Below are positions 45,755 to 58,110 of a DNA stretch of 64,000 nt, piece by piece. Origin of the DNA: Monodelphis domestica (Eukaryota > Chordata > Mammalia > Didelphimorphia > Didelphidae). The translations under genes and the position numbers were made by a program. The notes beneath the pieces were generated by a model. That model saw only the letters and a list, made by a program, of their open reading frames with translations. It did no database searches and was not told where the DNA came from. Position 1 is the first letter of the stretch. Each line of letters begins with the position of its first letter. The stretch covers positions 9,744,884 through 9,808,883 of the forward strand of contig NC_077235.1 of assembly GCF_027887165.1 (NCBI RefSeq), written 5' to 3'.

Positions 45755-46245
45755 AGATCATTTAAATTACGTGAAATTGAAAAGCTTTTGCATAAACAAA
45801 ATCAGTGCAATTAGAAGGGAAAGAATTCGCTGGGAAAAAAATCTTTGCATCAAATATATCTAAGGGTCTGGAGGCTACATGGGGAATTGACACTCATATT
45901 TAAGATGAAGAACCATGCCCCATTGAAGTAGTCAAAGGATATGGACAATTCTTTTTTAAAATTGCAAACTATTACCCATATCAAATACTGTCCAATTGAT
46001 GAGATATGCAAATAACATTAGAAATGCAAATCAAAATAACTCTGAGGTTTCGCTTTACACTCAGCAAATTGGCAAAGATGACAAAAGTTGGGGAAAATGA
46101 ATGTTGGAGGGACTGCAGAAATATAGGCTTAGTTGGTGGTGGCACTAGGAATTAGCCCAGCTATTCTCGAAAGCAATTTGGAATTATGCTTAAGAAAAAG
46201 TGAACAATGTCCTTATCCTTTAACCCAGATGGCCCATTGCTAAGT
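45755..46245 (+). mobile_element. Decayed L1 ORF2 3' fragment, forward
   Basis: 'tgaaattgaaaagcttttgcataaacaaaatcagtgcaattagaa' and 'aaattggcaaagatgacaaaagttggggaaaatgaatgttggaggga' are L1 ORF2 3' sequences. Confidence 0.8.
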
Positions 46246-46249
46246 ATAT

Positions 46250-46465
46250 GGATGGTCCTAAAGTCAGGAAGTTCAAATCCAGCCTTCAGAATTTACAAGC
46301 TGTATCACTTGTCTCTGTCTCCCTCATTTGCAAAAATGGGGATATCAATAGCACCTACCTCCTAGGGTTGTCATGGGCATCAAATGAGATATTTGTAAAG
46401 TGCTTTGCAAACCTTAAAGTACTATTTAAACACAAGTTGTTATTATTATTTACCCGAAAGAGGTC
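46250..46465 (+). repeat. MIR-type SINE, forward
   Basis: Readable as 'aggaagttcaaatccagcc', 'tgcaaaaatggggatatcaatagcacctacctcctagggttgtcatgggcatcaaatgag' and 'gtaaagtgctttgcaaacct', a classic MIR core and tail. Confidence 0.85.
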
Positions 46466-46899
46466 AAAGTCAAAAAGGACCTATAAGAACTAGAAACAAA
46501 ATTAGATACCCATCAAGAGAGGAATGCGTAAACAAAAGTGAGTACATGGATATGTGACCCAGGCTATTCTGGACATGTCCAGCTCTAACATGATGATTGC
46601 CTTGAGGGGCCTTTGAGCATGCCCATATTTCCCAACATGAAACTTATGTTCTCATTTAAGTCCTGTCATATGTATAGAACTCAACAGTCCTTACCAGCGT
46701 GGTAGTAGTTTCCTTGAGTTGGCTGCATGCTTCTTTAAGAGTGGTGAGACAGCTGTCCACTCCCATTTCCACCATCATTCTCAGCTGGGCTCCTTCCACT
46801 TGTCCTTTCTAATGCTCCCACACATCTGCTCTGAACTGAACTGAGGAGAGAAGGGAGGACCATCTCCTGATCCCTCTCTTTTACTCCAGCTCTGGAGTA

Positions 46900-47490
46900 T
46901 TTGTTTCTAGTCTATGTTGTTTGTCCTCATTTAACATGATTGATTCTCACAAGTGTCAGTTTGAGCCATGGCATCCTGGAGCCAGGATATGTGAGCAGGA
47001 TGGTACAGTCAGCTAGCTGTGATAGATACATGAAGAGATTTTGTAGGACAAACCAAGATGCAAGAGTCAAGGATGGGGACCTGTCTGTCAATCAAGAGGA
47101 AGGTTCCAAATGGAATGTTCCCAGGAGTGGCAGTTGGGGGTTTCTGGACACAGAGAGAAGCAGAAACTTGGCTTTTGAGTTGGTTGTCTCTCTAAGAGTT
47201 GAGCTGTCCAGGAGAAACTGAGAGACTTTGGACTTTGTTTTCTCTCTGGGGTTAAGCTGAGAGATCTTGCTGACTTTGTAAAGAAGAAGAAAGATTTTCA
47301 ACAGCTGTTGTCCTCCATCTCTCTGTCTTAGAGTCACAGTTTGTGGCTGGACTACTTTCTCAAACCATCAAATTCTCCCTCATTATAGATTAGGGACATC
47401 CTCATCCCTCTTACCTCAGTTTCCTATCCTGTTATCCCAATAAACCCCTTGACTTGAAAAAGGAAAAGAAGAGTAGCTTTATAGTTTACT
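46900..47490 (+). mobile_element. Probable solo LTR of an endogenous retrovirus
   Basis: The segment is unique-looking, compositionally distinct and ends with a promoter/polyA-like organisation: CT-rich blocks, then AATAAA at 47439-47444 followed by 'ccccttgacttg'. No gag, pol or env frame is present on either side. Exact TG...CA ends and a target duplication could not be fixed, so the call is tentative. Confidence 0.35.
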
Positions 47491-48925
47491 CAAGGGGGTA
47501 GGGAAGAAGCCAAAGGGTTCAAGAAGAACTGGGAGGTGAGGGAGGCAGAAAGGAGAGGGTTGGAGAAGGGAGGGAGTGAAGGGGGGAGGAGGTTAGAAAG
47601 ATATACTGATCCATCAGCCATCAATAGGGATCAGTAGGCAAACCCCAGAGCAGTTCTCTTGTGTAGCAGTTCCCCTGTGTGGCAGCATCCCTGTACTAGC
47701 ATCCCTCAGCATTTCTCATTCCTACCTCCATGACGACCAAGCAGTTTCAGGTTCCCCTCTAGCAGTTCTCCAGTAACAGCCAGCCAGAGTATAGTCATTT
47801 ACAGCAACAAGAAAGTTTCCTCAGTTTACTTTTCTATTTCATAACCCAGAAAGGAAGCCCTGAGAAATCAGAGTGTCTACTAGTTGAGTCAGAGGTGGAC
47901 TTTAAATTTGGGCCTGGGATTAGATTATATGCTACAGGAACTGAACAGAGCTCTGTCCTTCCCCTTCCCAGGGAGGATTATGCCTCTCACATATCATGCA
48001 AGTCAATTTGTGTGTTTGGAATCATGCCTTTGGAAATATTCTTTTGTAAAATCTCCCAAGTTACAAATATGATGGAATATTAGAATATTAGTCCCATAAG
48101 AAATCACATTATGAGGAATTGAGAGGAGCATAGGAAGAAATATAAACGGACAAACCGAATATATACATAAAATCACAATGGAAATGGAAAGGAAGACGGA
48201 ATACAAAGCCATAATATCAATAGTCCACTTGATCTTTTTTCCTTTAGATTAACCAGTGAATCTTCCCAGTTAATTAAATCATGATCTAAGATCTCCACCA
48301 TTATTTCCCTTTTTAAATTATTTCTTTTCTGCCTCACTTTATGCTAGTTGAAGGAAAGTTATTTTTACCAACAGGTAACCATCATTCCTTTCTCCCTGGA
48401 GGGGGTTGTTTTCAATCCCCTTTCCCTGATGTGGAACCGTAGTTTTGAGAAAAATTATCCAACATATTTTTGAGTAACACAAAGCCTGTTTTCAGGCTTA
48501 TCTGCTCAAGGCTTTGGGAGTATAGTTAAATAATATAGCATTTATCAGAGAGGAAATGGTCAATGAGAAGAAAACCAGACCAATTTGCTAAGGATAAGAC
48601 ATGAAATGGGAAAGTTTTCTTGTTGAAGTTGTAACAAAAAAATGTTTGTCACATACCCATATGCATGGGGAGGGAGCACGCATATCTGTATATTCCCACA
48701 ATTCTTGCTCTCCAAAAGGGCCATCTCCTTGAAACAGGTTTACTTTGAGATCTACTTGTAATAATGAGAGGGCCTTCAGCATATATCATGTTTCCATGTA
48801 CATCTGGTCAGGTGGGACTATTTTGTCAAAACTTCCTCATTATGTAAGACATGTTTGGTTCATCAGAGTTACTAGTGCTTTCCAAGGGGAATATGAATTA
48901 ATTTGCCTATATACCATCTGAATAA
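47491..48925. other. Unique intergenic sequence
   Basis: Purine-rich from 47500 to 47600, then ordinary AT-rich sequence. Two overlapping 62-codon frames at about 47884-48083 have no support. No gene recognised. Confidence 0.45.
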
Positions 48926-48929
48926 TTGG

Positions 48930-49175
48930 CAACTAGATGGCATAATGAATAGATCCCTGGATCTGGAATCAGGAAGGCTCATTTTCCTGAGTTCAAATCT
49001 GGCTTCAAACTCTTGCTAGCTGTGTGCCCTGGGCAAGTCGCTTTATCCTGATTACCTCAGTTTCCTAGTCTGTAAAACGAGATGGGGAAGGAAATGGCAA
49101 ACCACTCCAGAATCTTCGCCAAGAAAATCTCAAACAGGATCACAAAAAGTCAGACACGACTCAACAACGAAAAAA
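48930..49175 (+). repeat. MAR1-like SINE, forward
   Basis: Shows 'ggcaactagatggcataatgaatagatccctggatctggaatcaggaaggctc' and the diagnostic end 'gagatggggaaggaaatggcaaaccactccagaatcttcgccaagaaaatctcaaacaggatcacaaaaagtcagacacgactcaacaac'. Confidence 0.9.
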
Positions 49176-49464
49176 TAGCACATCTATTTTTCAAACGCAA
49201 GCAGATACCTCATTGTGGTTGTGGAGGTGATTTTAGCCCAGAGGGTGCAAGCTATAGCAAGCTCTTCCAGTCAAAAATAGCTTGAAGCCTAATGCTCACA
49301 ACAGAAAGGGTCTGCTTTAGGAGAAACAGCCCAACTAGGAAACATTCATTACTAGATGAAGACTCTTTTGGTTATGGCAATCCAAGAATACAACAAGTCA
49401 GTCTGTGATAGCATCCTGCCCCTCCCCTCCTCTCAGCCCAGGAATTACAAAGGGTAACACAATA

Positions 49465-50063
49465 CCTGCATTTTGTCTCGGAACTTTATTAAAGATAAAC
49501 AGTTTCAACATAAGCTTTTAGAAATGCACATATTGCACAGCTTCACCAAGTCCCATTCCACAGGGCCCAGTGTAAATCCTTTATTTATTAATTCAACCTC
49601 CCCCCTCCCTTCTTCCCCATGAAGCTCATAGACATCAATCACTCCTTTCTCATCCCTCTCCAGATGTTATTCTTATTACCCTCCTGGAGATCTTACTTTT
49701 GTTGTGATGGATGGATGAGAGGGAGAAAGGAAGGAGAGCAAAGTAAGATAATAACTGCACTGAAGGAGCTTACTCTAACAGGGAAAAAGAATACAAAAGG
49801 GGGAGGAAGATACATGTGGTTCAAGGGGCAGAGGTCCATTCTCAGGTGGGGAGGGAATGTAGAGGATGGACTGGGTGAAAGCGAGAAGGAATGGCTAAAG
49901 ATATCAGAGAAGTGTGGCTTATCACAATTCATATGACCCTTCCCAGGCTCAGTTCCTGACCGTTTTCCTTGGCCGAGGAGATGGCTCCAGGTCATAGCAA
50001 TATTTTTGCCCAGCGACAAAGTTGTAGTCCTCATGGTGTGGACTCTTTTCTTGACTCTGCCTG
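49465..50063 (-). other. Candidate unrecognised 3' terminal exon with polyA signal
   Basis: On the minus strand, an acceptor-like ATTGCAG (ending at 50064) precedes an open frame of 37 codons and a TGA at 49951-49949. It reads RQSQEKSPHHEDYNFVAGQK, then YCYDLEPSPRPRKTVRN. About 460 nt further on is AATAAA at 49490-49485, with a GT-rich stretch just beyond. There is no oligo-T next to the signal, so this is not an obvious processed pseudogene. The frame also stays open upstream, where the sequence becomes an L1 tail. I do not recognise the peptide, and chance is a serious alternative. Confidence 0.25.
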
Positions 50064-50625
50064 CTGCAATATGCATTAGTTCATGTCTTTTCCATGCTAG
50101 GCTATGCTCCTCTCTTTGGAATATTCCTTCACATTCATTTAACACAATTTGTTTAGCTAATCCTCAATCGATAAGTATCTATGTTGTTTCTGGGTCATGT
50201 TTTGATGTATATGGAAGTTTTCTTCCTATCAGTGGCCTCCCTGGGGTAAGGCTCCATAATAAAATCAGTTGTCAAAGGGCATGGACACATAGGTGATTTC
50301 ATTTGCACAATTCCAAACTGGTTTCAAAAAGGGCTGGCTGATTCAGACCTAGCAAAAAGACAGGATCAGTGTACCTATCTTTCCCTAACCTGCCCAACAC
50401 TATTGCCATTTTGGTCATCTTTGCCAATTTGCTGAGTGTAAGGTAAAAACCTTAGGTTGGGTTTAATTTCTATTTTCCTTTCTATAGCAATTTGGAGCAT
50501 TCTTTCATAAAGCTACCAATAGTTCACAATTCTTCTTTTGAGATCTTTGTGTTCATATCCTTTGGCCACTCATCGATCGGGGAATGACTTTTAGTCTTGT
50601 ACATGTCTGTTAGTTATGGAAGCCA
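50055..50625 (-). mobile_element. Decayed L1 tail, reverse
   Basis: Reverse L1 3' sequence, for example 'caaagggcatggacacataggtgatttcatttgcacaattccaaactggtttcaaaaagggctgg', 'ggtcatctttgccaatttgctgagtgtaaggtaa' and 'tttggccactcatcgatcggggaatgactttt', as in the L1 at 31.2-31.6 kb. Confidence 0.85.
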
Positions 50626-50639
50626 TTAAAAAAATTAGT

Positions 50640-50830
50640 CATAATGGCAACCTACGCAGAGTAGAGAATTACCTTCAGAAGCCATGCCTCTGCCACATAC
50701 TGGTCATGTGACCCTGGGCTGTTCTCAGTGCCCCAAAGTTGCCTGGTCTGCAGAGGTGAACAGGAGAACACTCCCTAAGGGTTCCCTCCATCAATGAAGT
50801 CACATATCTGGTTCAAAAATAAGAGCCACC
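50640..50830 (+). repeat. Old tRNA-derived SINE, forward
   Basis: 'ctgccacatactggtcatgtgaccctgggctgttctcagtgcccc' then 'aacactccctaagggttccctccatcaatgaagtcacatatctgg', the forward form of the SINE at 26020-26255. Confidence 0.7.
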
Positions 50831-51214
50831 ATGAGATCGTGTATTCTCTGCATCGTTCAGTCAGTTGTGACTCTAAAAGACATGTTCTATTGTAGAATAT
50901 CATTTATGAAACTTGCCTAGTCTCTCCTCATTCACTGAGGACCCTTTCACTATTGCTACTAAGAATCATTACAATTATGGTTAAACACTAAAAACAGGTT
51001 CAATAGCTAAAAACCACTAAAATCAACCTACAAAGACTGCTTGCAAGAAGCATTTTAACTGTATAGAGGTGGGTTCAGGGGCCAGGTTCCACGTAGACTT
51101 TTGGAACTCCCAGAACCTCATGTGCCAGTTCACAGCTTTCAGCATGCCTAGGTTAAAAGGATGGTGGAAATCTATGGGTAGAGAGTACAAGAAAGCTGAG
51201 ACTAGCTGATTATA

Positions 51215-51390
51215 GGGACAGTTAGGTGGTGCTGTGTGATCCTGGGCAAGTCACTTCACCTTGTTTGCTTCAGTTTCCTCATCTATAAAGGGAGTTGGAG
51301 AAGGAAATGGCAAACCACTCCAGTATCTCTGCTAATAAAATCCCAAATGGAGTTAAGAAGAATCAGACAACAATTGAATAACAATACAAG
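51215..51390 (+). repeat. MAR1-like SINE, 5' deleted
   Basis: 'gtgtgatcctgggcaagtcacttcaccttgtttgcttcagtttcctcatctataaagggagttggagaaggaaatggcaaaccactccagtatctctgc', followed by a degraded tail. Confidence 0.9.
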
Positions 51391-53445
51391 ATCACAGGAT
51401 GCCAGACTTTGAGCTGGAAGGAATTTCCTGGGTCATTAAGCCCAACTCCCTCCCTTTATAGATGAGGAGAGTAGAAAGGGGACATGACTTGCCAATAGTT
51501 AACACTAGCATTAAGCGCAGGTAAGGATTTGAAACCACATTCTCTGACTCTACATTCACTACAATTTCCAATGTATCCCACTTCCAATTCTACTGAGTGG
51601 GACTCTGGATTCCCACATGAAGAGAATCTCAAAATATTATGAACAAAAATGCAAAATAAGGAAGAAACATACTAAAACCAGTGTGACATAATAATTCTAA
51701 AAAATAAATTAAAAAAAAAAAAAACAAAGCACAGTAATAGGATAAAATTCCTTGAGGTCCTAAAGGTAACGAACAAGTAAGGGCATGTCAAAGGCTTAAA
51801 AAGACTAATTACTGGCTTCTGAGAGGTGCTTTGGAGAAGTGGTACTCCTGAGTTTCATGCTGCGGGTAAGGAGATATCAGGAATTTAGATTTAGTTTCTT
51901 CCAGAAGCTTCTGGGTGGGGATCTCTCTTTCTTATCTTCTCAGGCTAACAGTTTTAGGCACTGAGCTTTTCAGCTCTTACCTCTGACATAAGGGCACTGC
52001 TTGTGGTACCTGAGCAGAATGGGACATTGGGATGGAGGCAATCAAGATCAAGGCAGCATATTCCTATTCTCTGTCTCACTTTCTTTATCAACCCCACATA
52101 AGGAACTGTCTTTTAGCCTCTGAATTCTTCTTTTCTTCCTTGTAGACCAGGAGCATTCAGCCAAGAAATGAGATTTTGCCACCCTACAAAGGATAACAAG
52201 GAATACTGGACATTAACTTGAATTTCTACCAAGAACATTTTTCTTCAATTGTCTAAGGCCAAGACAGCATTTAGTGAGTAAGAAGAAAGTCCTTATTCAT
52301 ATACAAACTTGGAAATAAGGTTTTGAGATCGCCATAACTCTTGTCACCTTCACCAGAAAAATACTACCCAATGATTAAAGCAAATTCTATTACTTTCCCA
52401 TCAAAAATACAGCGTGGCATTTAATGTTCCTGGGATTGCAAATATGACAGGTACACATCAATTCTATATTGTGGTAGTACACACATTAAAATGGAAAACT
52501 TAGGCAATAACACTAAAGTAAGGCAGAAATTGATTTAGGTTTATCTGCATGTCTCAGAAATAAAAAGGACCCGTGACATGTGGCTTTTTTCCCCCCTGAA
52601 CTCACTGTACAACCAAGCAACGGGTGTAGTTTTATGATTTATTTTACTACTTAAAGAGCAAATATTTGAACAGAAGTCTAAAATTAAAGACAAGACATTC
52701 AGGAGCACATGCATTGAGATATAGGCTTTACTTATATATCCATTTGGTATTAGAATCTCTCTCTCCTAATCCACACTATAATTTACAAATCCCTTACAGG
52801 GTACCTACTTTTCTTGATGGCACTAAAAGCCTTTGGATAAATAGTCAAGTCTGAAATTTACCAACTTAGAAAAGTGGGTTAGCATTTCTGACCTTTCATA
52901 AATGTTCTCTAGCTCTACAATTACAGCATAAAATATTACTTTCACATTTCTAATTTCCCAAGGCGGCCTGGAGAGGGTGAGGTGAACATGGTGGGAGGTA
53001 AATGTCATTTTCACAAGTGCACTATAAAATGTTCTAAGGTTACACACCATCCCAGCAGTTATTTGGCATGATCCTCACTAGGCAATGATTAGCACCAAAA
53101 TGCCCTACAGTGATAAGTCCCCATGCAAATTTCTAAATCGGGAAACGGAAGTGTCCTTTTACTATGGTAAATTGATTATTCAATAACCATTGATTTCTGA
53201 CACTATGCCAGGCCTTTATCTTTACTTATCTGTGCCACCATCTGACAGTGACTTACTTAAAAATTGAATCAAAAACAACTCATTGTTTTCAATTACTTTA
53301 AAGGTTGAGAGTAATGGCTAAAATTAGTTTTTTGGATAATCTGTGAATTTCCTTTTACTATGATTTCTTTGCCTTATTATGTAATTAATTGACAAGTCAA
53401 AGCAAAGGTAAAATCCAAACCAAATGAGAGAAAGGGATAAGGGGA
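51391..53445. other. Low-repeat intergenic sequence
   Basis: Apart from a MIR relic (51400-51560, reverse) and poly-A near 51710, I see no repeat family and no gene. Confidence 0.5.
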
Positions 53446-53449
53446 AGGA

Positions 53450-53830
53450 CATAGGTATTTATATAGCACCTATGTGCCAGGTATTGTGGTAAGCACTTTA
53501 CCAGTATCTCATCTAATCCTCACATCAAATCTTTCAAAAGAGATGATTTTATTCCCATTTTACAGTTGAGGAAACTTAGGCAAACAGAAGGTGTGACTTG
53601 TCCTGGGTCATACAGCTTGATGTGTCTGATTTCAGCCACTGAGGTTCTCAATACCTAGATACACTCCTTGCTCTGCAGACATCTTTGAATCCTTTCCTAG
53701 TTTCATTCAAACCATAGCTCAGAAGCTGCCTCCTACATGATACCTTTTCCTGACTGTCTTTCTTAATTACTCCATCCCTTCATCCCTTCGCAACTATAGA
53801 CATATTGTATGCTCCTACGTTTGAGCCTAT
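53450..53830. repeat. MIR-type relic (reverse) followed by L2 fragment
   Basis: From 53460 to 53640: 'atttatatagcacctatgtgccaggtattgtggtaagcactttacc', 'cccattttacagttgaggaaact'. From 53640 to 53830: 'tcaaaccatagctcagaagctgcctcctacatgataccttttcctgactgtc', an L2 3' region. Confidence 0.7.
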
Positions 53831-54229
53831 GACAAAGTATATTCTCCTATCCCCATTTTATAGATGAGAACCTTAGCACAATGGAGCAAAACTTTGTTTA
53901 TTACATGCTATTTATGGTTCGGAGCAATAGGAAAACAATGAATTTTTTTTTTTAGAAGTGACATGGTCAGATACACACATTAGGTTCATTTTGCAGCATT
54001 TTTATTACAAAAAAAAAAAGGTCAGTTGCAATTACTGATACATCCATATGTACTTCCTGTTTATTTACTATAAAAACACACTGGTCTTAGGGAAAAATAA
54101 GCCCTAAAGGCCCTCTTCTAACCAGACATCTCACATGGATATTTCCATGTCACACAAGATTCCTTGATAAATACCACCATAAAAATGACTTTATTCTATG
54201 ATCTCTGATAATCAGTATCAACTAAGACA

Positions 54230-54960
54230 TACAACAGGGAGACATACATTTGTCAAAGGTGTTTGTCACTGTCATGGAGGATGTCCTGTGCAAAATCCAA
54301 ATGGGAGAGGGATTCCCTATAGGTGACGAGGTCTTCCAGATGTTCCTGTTGGAAGATGATATTGTACCAAATGCATCAAGTTCCAGAACATAAGGATCTC
54401 TACAATAAGATCCATGACCACTCAAAAGAGATTAGCAAAACAAGTTATTGGAAAAACCAAAGGAAAGAGTATCTACTATCCATCCTACATAATATGAAGT
54501 TGGAGAGAGAGAGTGTGTTGCATTAGCTTATCTGTACACATATCTTAGATGGTTACTGGTGAGAGGAAAGGAACTGGACTTAGAATTGGAGAAAGACAGC
54601 AGACTGGGCTGGGCTGCATTTGATAAACTGTAGAATGCTTCCAGTGATCCCAAGCTGCTCTCGAATAGAGAAAACCAATGTTTTAATACCAACATTCCTC
54701 TAATGATGCTATGGTGGCTACATATGATGAAATAACAATTTTCAAAGAATCAAAATTGCATGTGAACCAAAGGACAATGAAAAGATGCGTCACAGGGAGA
54801 GATGCCTATTGCCAATGGACACTTTACACAAAAGAAAGAATAAATGTTACCATTCAGGAACTATATGACTAAAAATGAGACAGACCAACCAGGTATGAGA
54901 GAAAGAGTTGGTCAGGGCCAAGTGCTGCATTAGTACACAGAAAATGTTCCAAGTCTTAGC
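54230..54960 (+). mobile_element. Possible decayed RTE-type LINE fragment
   Basis: A set of disrupted plus-strand frames reads KVFVTVMEDVLCKIQMGEG and, further on, ITIFKESKLHVNQRTMKRCV. These resemble parts of RTE/BovB-like LINE ORFs ('ESKLRVTQRAMER...'). Several stops and frameshifts lie between. Identification is from memory of the motif and is tentative. Confidence 0.4.
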
Positions 54961-54999
54961 GGAAGACCTCTACTCTGTGGGTACATCATTTATGAAGGG

Positions 55000-56630
55000 T
55001 TGCTGAGAGGTCAGGGATAAGCATCACAGAAGATGAGGAACGTATGCACTGCACAACAATGCAATCAAAGGCCCATTGCAGTATCAGCTCAAATAACTGA
55101 AAGTTGCCAACAAATACAAAGCAGTGGAGAATATAGAACATAAGTGAATCACTTTGCAAAAGAGCAGTTTATAAATGTCATCAGACGAGGGATTTCCTCA
55201 TATACCACTATATTCTACATGGTCTAATATACAAATTCCCAGGAAGCCATTCCAACTAGAGAAGATGATTCCAGGGGCTCAAACAATTTCCATCTACTCT
55301 TTTTGCACTAACTTCCACCCAAAAGAAAATTTAAAACATTGCTTTCTAGAACAATCCACAATTCTATTTGTAGATCTTCAGATATGTACTCTGATGTTTT
55401 AAGGGGAAAAAAACCCACTTATAATGAGCAAAAACAATTATTCTTTTTTTTTTCCCAGTGAAATTTTCACCTACTGTTTCACTTCAGTCTCCTAACACTT
55501 TGAAGGCTGGGTATATTATTATCTATATATTATAAAAAATTTTTTAAAAAGGAAGTAAAGGAGAAGGAAGTTAAATGATTTGCCTTAGGGCATTTAGTTT
55601 GCTAATGAAAGAAGCTAGATTTGACTCAGAGTCTAGTACAAAATCTAATATTCATTACCTAAAGTTGAAAAACTCCTATTTTCCTTTTACATTTATATAT
55701 ATAGTTTCATAAACGATGCTATGCTCCCTCCCACACAACTTTACATACAAGAAACAAGTAACCTTTTGCGTAACTGGCTTAATACATTAAAAGGTATCAC
55801 ACACATTCTCTAAAAAACACAAAAATGAATACCATATAGCAAATGACATCTTTCATTGATGCAATGGCTCTTAGGTTGGCAAGTCTCTGAAAGGGCATTT
55901 AAAAAATTACCACATACTTTAAAGATCTGTATTTATGCTGGCTGGCTGACCAACACTGAGGACAAGAAAATACAATTTTCATTATATTCAAAAAGTCATT
56001 TTGAAGCCAAATGAGTGGCCAATGCTTTTTTCAAAACATTTCCCTTTACAATGCAAGCTTTGGACTTTAACAACCTATGAAAAGTATAGACTGACAATGT
56101 CAAAGCAGGAATAAACATTGGGCCATCTAGCCCTTAACATACCTTAAAGGAGTAGCAGTCTAGGTAACTTAACACCAGAATGTTCTCCATGTCCCAGGCA
56201 TGAACCATAGGAATATTCTTGTTTTACACAAACTAAAGATATGTATGAGGCAGACAGCCAAAGTAGCATGCTCCATGGCTACCCCAACCCCTCATCCCTT
56301 TCAATGCCAAGGAAGAGGCAGGCCTCTAGCACATTAGGTAGATCCCACAATAGCATATTTAGGGGAAAATATGGACAAAAATCACTCAGGATGGTCTTCT
56401 GTCTGTATTACTTGAGGGCATGCCCAAATTGATGCAATCACAGATCCATTTGAGTACTGAGTTTGTAGAGATGAGCATCATGTATAAACTCAGGATTTCT
56501 AGCCAAGATTCATAGTATATAGCATCTTACAAATTCCCCAAATGCTTCAAACATTAAAAAAAATGTTGTTTACATCAAAATTAACGTGCACATAGTGAAG
56601 ACATATGAATGTCTTTTCATTTTAAAAAAG
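55000..56630. other. Low-repeat AT-rich sequence
   Basis: No gene and no repeat family recognised; contains an ATATAT stretch near 55520 and 55695. Confidence 0.45.
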
Positions 56631-56637
56631 GTTTTGA

Positions 56638-56843
56638 GGGGGCAGCTAGGTGGCTCAGTGAATGAGAGCCAGGCCTAGAAATGGGAGGTCCTTGCTTCAA
56701 ATCTGGTTTCAAGATACTTTCTAGCTGTGTGAACCTGGACAAGTCACTGAACTCCCACTGCCTAGCCCTTACCACTCTTCTGTCTTGGAACCAATATACA
56801 CTATTGATTTTAAAGTGGAAGGTAAGGGCTTAATTAAAGAAAA
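56638..56843 (+). mobile_element. Opossum-type SINE with TSD
   Basis: Forward copy: 'gggggcagctaggtggctcagtg' to 'aaagtggaaggtaagggcttaattaaagaaa'. The flanks AAAAAAGGTTTTGA and AAAAAAGGTTTGAA match with a one-base shift. Confidence 0.93.
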
Positions 56844-57064
56844 AAAAAAGGTTTGAAAATAGATAAAATTAGGCACTAATTTTTAAAATGTGGGTACTTT
56901 CTTCATATGAATCAGTTCTAAGTTTTAGACCATTTTTAGAAATGTGATTGTGATCAATAACCTAATTTTATATTTAAAAATGAAGGCATCTGGATATCAT
57001 CTCAGAGAAGGTGTTTCATTTACAGTGTGATCCCTACTTTGTCTACACAAATACCACATGGTAG

Positions 57065-58110
57065 TCTCACTTGCCATGATCTTCTTCCTCTACCACTCTC
57101 TGGGTAGCTTTAGTTGTCCCTCTATGTAACATCCTTTGTGCACTTCATCTACAGTTTCACTGTCTTCTTGTTGTACAGTTGCTTTGCCACTTAGGGATCT
57201 CCACATTTCACCAAAGGCAAAGTTATTTTTGCCAAAGCACCAACGAATTTGTCAAGATTCAGTCATTAAGCTGAGAAAAAATTCTTAATCTGTTTCGAAG
57301 CAAAATATGGCATTTTGCTATTTTTCGAGATGGTATATAGTTCTTGCTTTCTGAATCCTTCTCAATCTTGTCAGCCTTTGTCATTTCATCAAATTCAGAT
57401 CTATATTCCCTCAGCACAGTTCTAAAAGCACTTCTTCAACAACTCTGAAAAGGTGTCAGCCATCTGTACACTCATCTTTTGTTCTTCATGGAACAGCGAG
57501 GCAAACAAACCTCTTGGCATCAGGTTTCTTAGATCACTTTGAGTGATGTTCCCTCTGTATCATTTGCTCATCTGAGCAGCATGAGGAATGTCATTCACTT
57601 GAGCACTACTGTCATCTTTGTCTAGCCAGTTCCAAAAAAATCACTGGAAAAGCATCTCTTAAGCACACAGGATAACTCTTGTTTGAGCTTTGCTTTCTTG
57701 GATACGGAATTTTTCAATAAGGGTATTTTTAAGTCCCTAGATTTGGCTCATTTGCATATAGTCTTAAAGCATTACATCAAGGTATCGGTCTTCACCCAGA
57801 TTTTCATATGAGCTCTACAAATCTCTCTCTAGTCAAGAGGGACTGTGGGCAGAGAATTTACTCAGTGCGCAGAGAATGGTCTATTCAGCAAAAAGTCAAC
57901 CCCCAGAAGAAAAAAGCCTCATCTTTGAGAAGTTAGGTTTTCTTTAATGGCTTGTGATAGTTAAAGTTTAAGGTCATCTCCACTGGAATCGTCCACTGAT
58001 AAAGGTTCTAGTTCCCCAATCTGCAGTTGTTGACTTTGAGGGATTATCAAATCTCTTCTTACCAATGAGGAACTAGCCTGGCAATCTCCATGTGGACAGA
58101 GGGCCCAGGC
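57065..58110 (-). pseudogene. Decayed processed pseudogene, parent not recognised
   Basis: The minus strand carries coherent protein-like stretches joined by frameshifts and stops. In order they are SVDDSSGDDLKL, ENLGEDRYLDVML, NWLDKDDSSAQVNDIPHAAQ, RGLFASLFHEEQKMSVQMAD followed by TFSELLKK, then after a shift RTVLREYRSEFDEMTKADKI, NYIPSRKIAKCHILLRNRLR and FGEMWRSLSGKATVQQEDSE. The collinear, intronless and broken layout indicates a retrocopy of a spliced mRNA. I do not recognise the parent. It lies downstream of CENPI on the same strand; nothing suggests it is a CENPI exon. Confidence 0.6.
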
